Assembly: GCA_902812455.1 (NCBI GenBank)
Contig: CADDZH010000138.1
Location: 1-9,957 of the forward strand
Direction: 5' to 3'
Length of the DNA: 9,957 nt
Source of the DNA: Chloroflexota bacterium
GTDB taxonomy: Bacteria; Chloroflexota; Ktedonobacteria; Ktedonobacterales; Ktedonobacteraceae
Part shown: one piece after another, positions 5,875-9,957 of the stretch
Numbering within the stretch: the first letter of the stretch is position 1
How the letters are laid out: every line of letters starts with the position of its first letter
Position numbers and translations under genes: made by a program
The notes under the pieces: generated by a model
Database searches by the model: none
Seen by the model: the letters and a program-made list of their open reading frames with translations, nothing else
Told to the model about the DNA's origin: nothing

Positions 5875-7020
5875 TTATGAGCGGGAAGAAAGCATTTCGT
5901 TGAGCAATTTTTTTACAGCCATTCCCCAGGCGTCCCAGTTCAACCTCTCATCAAAGGCGGCCCGGCTCGATTTCACCAGTTCACTATAGCGCTGATCATC
6001 CTGGTAAATGCTGGCGATAAGCCTGGCATATTCTGCGCCTGTGGCGCTCAGGGGGAGCATAAAGCCGTTTTCTCCATCGCGAATTACGCCGGGTACGCCG
6101 CCGGTACTGGTTGTGATAATGGGAAGGCCGAAGGCATTGGCTTCGCAGAACACGATGGGCGTGCAATCACCGCGCGTTGGTAAAAGCAGGAAATCGGCGG
6201 TCGCAAACAGTTTGTTGATCTGCTCGCGCTGCTGCTCGTCGTTTTTATCCAGGAACGGTATCACCGTCATTCTTTCATGAGCAAACCCTTCGGGAGGAGT
6301 ACAGCCACAAACAATCAGTTCAGCTTCTATGCCCATCTCCTCTAACTTCACAAGCGTCTCGAAGGCGATTGCACCGCCTTTTCTCTGCCAGCTCACGGCC
6401 ATGAACAGCAAGCGGCAATGACCTGATTTTTTCTTTTGCAACACGGCATCTCTGGCAGGAGGCGTCTCGAAATTTGCTCCGTAGGGAATGACATGCACGT
6501 TTCGTTCATCGGCATGATAAATCTCAACGGCGGAACGGGCAGCCCATTCCGAGGAATAGATCAGTTTGCTGGCTTTTTGAATGGCCAGCGCCTCGATTGT
6601 GTCGACTTGATGGATTGATAGGCCCAGAAGATTGGTATATTGAGGATAATAATTCTGCAATATGGCAAAGGTAGCATCTTCTATCAGCACAATCGGAATA
6701 CCGGTCTGTAAAAAAGCGATTTCAGGCGAACCGGCAACGCAAATAACCACATCAAAATCACGACCGGCCAGCCTCCGGGTGGCAATCTTGCCGTATTTCT
6801 TCGCCACCAGGAAACAGGCATTATAATCAAAGCCCTTCTTGAATAAGAGCCGCGAGCATTTATTGATGATCTTCCCAATCGTCTTCTCACGAACTTTCAT
6901 CGGGCCGATGTAGGAGACTTCACCGCAGTGCTTTTCAAGGGCTTTGGCAAGGTGGTAGACGGTGCCTGACCACGAGCGCCTGTCCAGCGGATCAAATGAG
7001 GTCAAGAAAGCAATTTTCAT
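5875..7020 (-). CDS. GT4-family glycosyltransferase (third of the cluster)
   Basis: A 381-residue GT-B-fold retaining glycosyltransferase, cytoplasmic or membrane-associated, probably moving a sugar from a nucleotide-sugar donor to a lipid-linked or surface glycan. The N-terminal acceptor half has the start MKIAFLTSFDPLD and the glycine loop WSGTVYHLAKAL (17-28). The donor half begins near VIPYGAN (177-183) and carries SWQRKGG (210-216). The nucleotide-sugar site is DCTPIVFCEANAFGLPIITT (285-304), in which the family E-x7-E appears as Asp285-x7-Glu293. TGGVPGVIRDGENGFML (306-322) completes the typical C-terminal block. The start ATG at 7020 overlaps the stop of the preceding glycosyltransferase as ATGA, with GGAGG upstream, so the two are translationally coupled. 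Donor and acceptor cannot be told from sequence. Confidence 0.9.
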   Translation of the reverse strand: MKIAFLTSFDPLDRRSWSGTVYHLAKALEKHCGEVSYIGPMKVREKTIGKIINKCSRLLFKKGFDYNACFLVAKKYGKIATRRLAGRDFDVVICVAGSPEIAFLQTGIPIVLIEDATFAILQNYYPQYTNLLGLSIHQVDTIEALAIQKASKLIYSSEWAARSAVEIYHADERNVHVIPYGANFETPPARDAVLQKKKSGHCRLLFMAVSWQRKGGAIAFETLVKLEEMGIEAELIVCGCTPPEGFAHERMTVIPFLDKNDEQQREQINKLFATADFLLLPTRGDCTPIVFCEANAFGLPIITTSTGGVPGVIRDGENGFMLPLSATGAEYARLIASIYQDDQRYSELVKSSRAAFDERLNWDAWGMAVKKLLNEMLSSRS

Positions 7021-8231
7021 AGATTTCTTCCTCCATGTGCCCGTTTGTACACGGCGTCGAGGGTATGCAGCGCGACTTTGGCATCGTAGTGCTCGAGGAT
7101 AAGCTGGCGAGCGTTGCGCGCAAGACGCAGCGCAAGCTCCTTATCTTGCAGTACGTTCGCACAGGCACGAGCGAACGCTGCAGGAGTGTCAGCCACAAGC
7201 AGGTGCTCGCCATCACGCACATCTAACCCCTCGCATCCTATTGTCGTTGAGACGACGGGTACGCCCATAGCCATGGCTTCTAAAATCTTTACCCGCACAC
7301 CTCCACCTGAAAGTATCGGGACGGCCAGGGCGCCAGCATGCTTCCAGAAAGGCACCGCATCGGCCACATAGCCATGCAGGCGCACCCCCTCGCACTGTTC
7401 AGCCAATGCCTGCAAGGCACGCGGGGGCCGCGCGCCCACAATGTCGTATGTCAGGCCTGGACGCATAGCCCGCAACTGCTGGTATCCTTCGCGCAGCCAC
7501 CACATGACGCCTTCGCTGTTGGGCAGCCAGAACATCGTGCCAATGGTGAGCAGCCGGTCAGGATCGGGGTTGCGAGCCTCCCAGATGGGCGTGAAGTTTT
7601 TGGCATCCACGGTGATCGGTACGACCTCGATCGGGACAGATTCTCCTGCTATTACTTGCAGGGCCTGCTTATCCTCGTGGCTCACGGCCAGCACGGCCTG
7701 CGCGCGCCGGCAGGCCTGACCTTCCAGCTTGCGAATGATGCGTGCCTCGCGCCCCAGGAACCAGCGTTTGAGAGGGTTGCCTGCCCCCTTGCGTAGGCGC
7801 TCAAACACTTGCCAGACGGCATTATGCTCATCCAGAATGACAGTTCCCGGCCACTCTGGCGGCACAAAACGCATCATGTTGAGCTGATCGACGTGCAGCA
7901 CATCTATGCGCTCTTCTTGCAGCAAGCGGCGCACCTCCGCCTGCATAGTTGCCCGGTAATCGCGCCGCAAGAGAAACGAATCTCCCGTCGCCAGGCTCTC
8001 GATAAGAAAGCGTACATCTCCTACTCGCGAGCGCTTGATGGGAATGGTCGAGACGCGATGGCATATTTCACGCAGCTTCACAGCATCTCGCATTTCTTTA
8101 GCGCTGCGCACGAAGGTGCAATAGACCACCTCATGCTGGGCGGCCAGGTGGCGCAGCACTTGCAGCGTCTTGATCTTCGGGCCTGCGTCAGGAGGGTAGA
8201 CCAGGACCTGTGTTAGCACGAGCACACGCAT
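7017..8231 (-). CDS. GT4-family glycosyltransferase (second of the cluster)
   Basis: A 404-residue GT-B glycosyltransferase. Its N-terminus, MRVLVLTQVLVYPPDAGPKI and KTLQVLRHLA, together with VLHVDQLNMM (111-120) and LDEHNAVW (133-140), matches the subgroup that includes Stp1/TIGR03087-like enzymes of polysaccharide clusters. The donor domain has IGTMFWLPNSEGVMWWL (230-246), IVGARPP (264-270), HGYVADAVPFW (286-296) and ILSGGGVRVKILEAMAMGVPVVSTT (306-330). In the E-x7-E site only the second acid is kept (Glu318); the first position is Gly310, usual for this subgroup. The ATG at 8231 has a modest AAAGG upstream. Its stop overlaps the next glycosyltransferase by four bases. A 212-bp repeat-filled gap separates it from the preceding glycosyltransferase, so an internal promoter or transcript break there is possible. 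Confidence 0.92.
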   Translation of the reverse strand: MRVLVLTQVLVYPPDAGPKIKTLQVLRHLAAQHEVVYCTFVRSAKEMRDAVKLREICHRVSTIPIKRSRVGDVRFLIESLATGDSFLLRRDYRATMQAEVRRLLQEERIDVLHVDQLNMMRFVPPEWPGTVILDEHNAVWQVFERLRKGAGNPLKRWFLGREARIIRKLEGQACRRAQAVLAVSHEDKQALQVIAGESVPIEVVPITVDAKNFTPIWEARNPDPDRLLTIGTMFWLPNSEGVMWWLREGYQQLRAMRPGLTYDIVGARPPRALQALAEQCEGVRLHGYVADAVPFWKHAGALAVPILSGGGVRVKILEAMAMGVPVVSTTIGCEGLDVRDGEHLLVADTPAAFARACANVLQDKELALRLARNARQLILEHYDAKVALHTLDAVYKRAHGGRNL

Positions 8232-8253
8232 AAGATTCTGCCTTTATTAATCC

Positions 8254-8271
8254 TCATAATCGGGAACCTAC
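8254..8271 (-). repeat. Short GTAGGTTCCCGATTATG element before the second glycosyltransferase
   Basis: AATCGGGAACCTAC (8258-8271) recurs exactly at 8492-8505. CATAATCG at its left edge recurs at 2991-2998 next to copy A. It is followed by CCGAT, giving the small inverted repeat ATCGG/CCGAT (8259-8275). It lies just upstream of the start at 8231 and shows no promoter I can defend. Confidence 0.5.
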
Positions 8272-8310
8272 GCCGATAATGAATTTCAACGACCAAAATT
8301 GGTAATGGGT

Positions 8311-8456
8311 TGTCATCCTGAGCGAAGCGAAGGATCTCTGCTGATCGGCAGCGGATGTTTCCCCTTCCCCTTCGCTCCGCTCAGGGCTACGGCTCACCCG
8401 CTCAACATGACATGTCCCACACCGGTTTTCCCGATCTTGACGGTCAAATTTCATAA
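8311..8456 (+). repeat. Dispersed TGTCAT-ended repeat, copy C
   Basis: This is the second nearly full copy of the element at 2832-2995. The core (8311-8412) runs from TGTCATCCTGAGC to GCTCAACATGACA; a 44-base flank follows without gaps, matching copy A at about 36 of 44 positions. It lacks the extra hairpin stretch of copy A, so the left end reads directly TGAGCGAAGCGAAGGATCTC. Together with the short elements on both sides it fills nearly all of the 8232-8443 gap between two glycosyltransferase genes. Its right edge encodes the last three residues and the stop codon of the gene ending at 8444. Confidence 0.8.
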
Positions 8457-9730
8457 CCGACGGTGGACACGATATATCGGGTTCCACGATCAATCGGGAA
8501 CCTACAGCTATTCCCGTGTTCTATTGCCTGCTGGTAGACATCGACCAGGCGGCCGGTTATTACGCGCCAGTCGTGGTGTTGCTCCACATAGTTACGCCCG
8601 GCCTCGCTCAAGGCTGCGCGCAACCCGGCATTGTCCAGCAGGTGTAATACTGCACCGGCAAACTCCTGAGCAGAACCGGCTACCAGCAAATCGCGGCCTG
8701 CCTGGGCACCTAAAGCGGCGGCGGCCTGGGCGGCAACCACAACCGGAGTGCCCATTGCCATGGCCTCCAGCACCTTGTTCTGGATGCCGACACTGTAGAC
8801 CATTGGACTCAGCATCACATCCGCCCGCCCAACATACTGGCGCATATCCTCTACATAGCCGGTCACCTCGACGCGCGCATCTTTCTCCAGGCGCTGGATT
8901 ACTGCCGGGGGACCGCTGCCGGCAATGGTCAGGGTAGCTTCTGGCTTATGCTGCCAGATGAGCGGCATGATCTGCTGGTACAGGTAGAGAGCAGCGGCAA
9001 CATTGGCGTGATAGCTCATCTTGCCTGAGAACACGACGTTGAAGCGGCGCCGTTCCTGTTGCAGCGGGTGGAAATATTCCAGATCGACACCATTGGGCAA
9101 AACGTAAATGCCTGTTCCCAGCTCTTCGTCGCTGCTTTTCTGGTCATTCGTCTCCAGGCGATAGAGTTCAATCAACGCCTGGCGGTCGCGGGCCGAGGTG
9201 ACCAGGATAGGCCGGAAGCGGCTGAGCATACTGGCTTCGTAACGTTGTGTGCGTTTATATTCGAGCCGCGCAACGGTGCGCACTGAGAGGTTTGGCCCTC
9301 CTGCGATAGTCTGCTTGCAGAGCAGGGTGATGCAATCGACAGCATCCCAGACGAGCGGGGGCATACCGGTGACAGACTCCAGAGAGGCGATGCCGCGCAA
9401 ATGCTCCACATGCACAACATCAAAAGAGCGCTGCCTGCAAAGGGCTTGCACAGTGGACGCAAACTGCCGCGAGCGAGCATATCTTACCTGCAAAGGTTGC
9501 GAGCCGAAGAGCCCCAGGCCTGCACGCACAGCAGACTTTCTCCTGGATTCCTCCACCACCAGCACTTCGTATCCCTGGCGGCGCAGCGCTTCCACGTCGG
9601 CCAGCTCCTTCTCTGACGCGCACTGTGTCATGACGGTGACCTCATGCTGCTCATGAAGCTGGGCCAGAAAGCCATAGCTGCGCACGCGGATACGCGATGG
9701 CGGGTAAGGCGTTACAAACAGGATGCGCAT
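8444..9730 (-). CDS. GT4-family glycosyltransferase (first of the cluster), with a repeat-encoded C-terminal tail
   Basis: A 428-residue GT-B glycosyltransferase of the same subgroup as its downstream neighbour. It shows MRILFVTPYPPSRIRVRSYG (1-20), FDVVHVEHLRG (103-113), LVWDAVDCIT (126-135), the linker PNGVDLEYFHP (212-222), the donor-domain start FSGKMSYHANVAAALYLYQQIM (234-255), TIAGSGPP (268-275), VTGYVEDMRQYV (289-300) and SPMVYSVGIQNKVLEAMAMGTPVV (308-331). Only the second acid of E-x7-E is present (Glu322; the first position is Val314), typical of the subgroup. Family similarity ends near residue 405. Residues about 408-428 and the TGA are encoded by intergenic repeats, so the tail is probably an accidental extension. 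The ATG at 9730 has AGGAG at good spacing and lies 39 bp after the stop of the upstream phosphodiesterase-like gene, indicating co-transcription. Donor and acceptor are unknown. Confidence 0.92.
   Translation of the reverse strand: MRILFVTPYPPSRIRVRSYGFLAQLHEQHEVTVMTQCASEKELADVEALRRQGYEVLVVEESRRKSAVRAGLGLFGSQPLQVRYARSRQFASTVQALCRQRSFDVVHVEHLRGIASLESVTGMPPLVWDAVDCITLLCKQTIAGGPNLSVRTVARLEYKRTQRYEASMLSRFRPILVTSARDRQALIELYRLETNDQKSSDEELGTGIYVLPNGVDLEYFHPLQQERRRFNVVFSGKMSYHANVAAALYLYQQIMPLIWQHKPEATLTIAGSGPPAVIQRLEKDARVEVTGYVEDMRQYVGRADVMLSPMVYSVGIQNKVLEAMAMGTPVVVAAQAAAALGAQAGRDLLVAGSAQEFAGAVLHLLDNAGLRAALSEAGRNYVEQHHDWRVITGRLVDVYQQAIEHGNSCRFPIDRGTRYIVSTVGYEI
8457..8507 (-). repeat. Short CTGTAGGTTCCCGAT element inside the glycosyltransferase 3' end
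   Basis: On the minus strand, CTGTAGG (8507-8501) opens an element with inverted arms GGTTCC (8480-8485) and GGAACC (8497-8502) and the palindrome CGATATATCG (8470-8479). It runs on into the flank of copy C. AATCGGGAACCTAC is shared exactly with 8258-8271. Unlike the similar elements at 3014 and 9770, its TAG is out of frame with the gene it abuts, so translation continues through it. Confidence 0.55.
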
Positions 9731-9749
9731 AGTATCTCCTCAAAGCGCT

Positions 9750-9775
9750 GGGCGCGATAAATCGGGCCCCTACAG
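9750..9775 (-). repeat. Hairpin repeat GGGCGCGAT-AA-ATCGGGCCC at the phosphodiesterase stop
   Basis: Arms of 9 bases (9750-9758 and 9761-9769) pair with one mismatch around an AA loop, followed by CCTACAG to 9775. On the minus strand it begins CTGTAGGGGCCCGAT, and its TAG (9772-9770) is the stop of the upstream gene. It has no U tract and sits between two genes 39 bp apart. It is therefore more likely a dispersed palindromic element or mRNA stabiliser than a terminator. Confidence 0.55.
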
Positions 9776-9957
9776 GTAACCCAGGGCTTCTAGCTTCAGG
9801 CGCACGCTCTCCTCTTCTTCCTCGGAATATCCGTAGTCGTCGCTGGCGACATCTTCATATTTCCGTTCATCGGTGTACGAAGCTTCGGCCTGCTGCATAT
9901 GCGCCTCTTCAAAGAGTCCTGCCAGGGGCTTTCCATCCATATCCGAAGGGATAGGCA
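9770..9957 (-). CDS. 3' end of a probable alkaline-phosphatase-superfamily (type I phosphodiesterase/sulfatase-like) protein, partial
   Basis: Only the last 61 codons plus the stop lie in the window; the gene continues past the right edge. The visible protein starts PIPSDMDGKPLAGLFEEA, has an acidic linker (YTDERKYEDVASDDYGYS), and ends EEEEESVRLKLEALGYL. A DMDG-(K/R)-x-L block followed by a glutamate run and a final LxxLGYL is the C-terminal pattern I associate with the alkaline phosphatase family, including type I phosphodiesterase/nucleotide pyrophosphatases. All metal-binding residues would lie outside the window, so the call rests on the tail alone. Its stop TAG falls in a repeat, and the first glycosyltransferase starts 39 bp later on the same strand, suggesting one operon and a role in handling phosphorylated or sulfated glycans or lipids. 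Confidence 0.6.
   Translation of the reverse strand, partial: PIPSDMDGKPLAGLFEEAHMQQAEASYTDERKYEDVASDDYGYSEEEEESVRLKLEALGYL

Noticed and set aside
2832..8456. TGTCAT repeats as a CRISPR array
   Set aside because: The copies are kilobases apart, in mixed orientation, and have no regular spacers or cas genes.
8254..8493. 79-codon minus-strand frame over copy C
   Set aside because: It is a translation of the dispersed repeat and overlaps the end of a glycosyltransferase, with no independent coding evidence.
8299..8937. 212-codon plus-strand frame
   Set aside because: It is antisense to the glycosyltransferase ending at 8444 and begins in the repeat; low-complexity Arg/Pro/His composition fits a shadow frame.

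Overview
The window reads as chromosomal DNA of a moderately GC-rich free-living bacterium. All eight genes lie on the minus strand. The best guess is Chloroflexota, class Ktedonobacteria or a relative. This rests on the mix of genes and on dispersed intergenic repeats (TGTCATCCTGAGC...GAAGGATCT and short GTAGGGGC-type elements) of the kind I associate with that group. It is an inference from style, not a database match. No tRNA, rRNA, CRISPR array, transposase or phage gene was seen.

In transcription order (right to left), the first block is a surface-glycan type cluster. It holds the last 61 codons of a probable alkaline-phosphatase-superfamily phosphodiesterase (9957-9770) and three GT4-like glycosyltransferases (9730-8444, 8231-7017, 7020-5875). 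The last two overlap by ATGA. The gap between the first and second glycosyltransferases is almost wholly repeat sequence, and that repeat supplies the C-terminal tail and stop codon of the first one.

The second block is a metabolic unit: a CbbR-like LysR regulator (5740-4826), a standard acyl-CoA dehydrogenase (4702-3542), a MaoC hot-dog hydratase (3529-3014) and a malyl-CoA-lyase-type CoA-ester lyase (2757-1858). Dehydrogenation, hydration and C-C cleavage of a CoA ester form a logical three-step series. It resembles both the end of the ethylmalonyl-CoA pathway (methylsuccinyl-CoA to glyoxylate plus propionyl-CoA) and the mycobacterial fadE19-Rv2499c-citE leucine/itaconate operon. Which of the two applies cannot be settled here. 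A -10 box inside a TATAG-N5-CTATA dyad just after lysR is a plausible regulated promoter for the three enzymes. Two nearly identical 53-bp repeats in opposite orientation bracket the dehydrogenase-hydratase pair.

The last gene (1712-57) encodes an exported 551-residue protein with 16 cysteines and no function I can name. Its 145-bp upstream region is unusually structured. It has three direct repeats at a 20-21 bp period, an extended -10, and a perfect 9-bp-arm dyad in the early transcribed region. This unexplained exported protein with its own elaborate control region is the most novel-looking part of the window. The repeats that mould gene ends come second.
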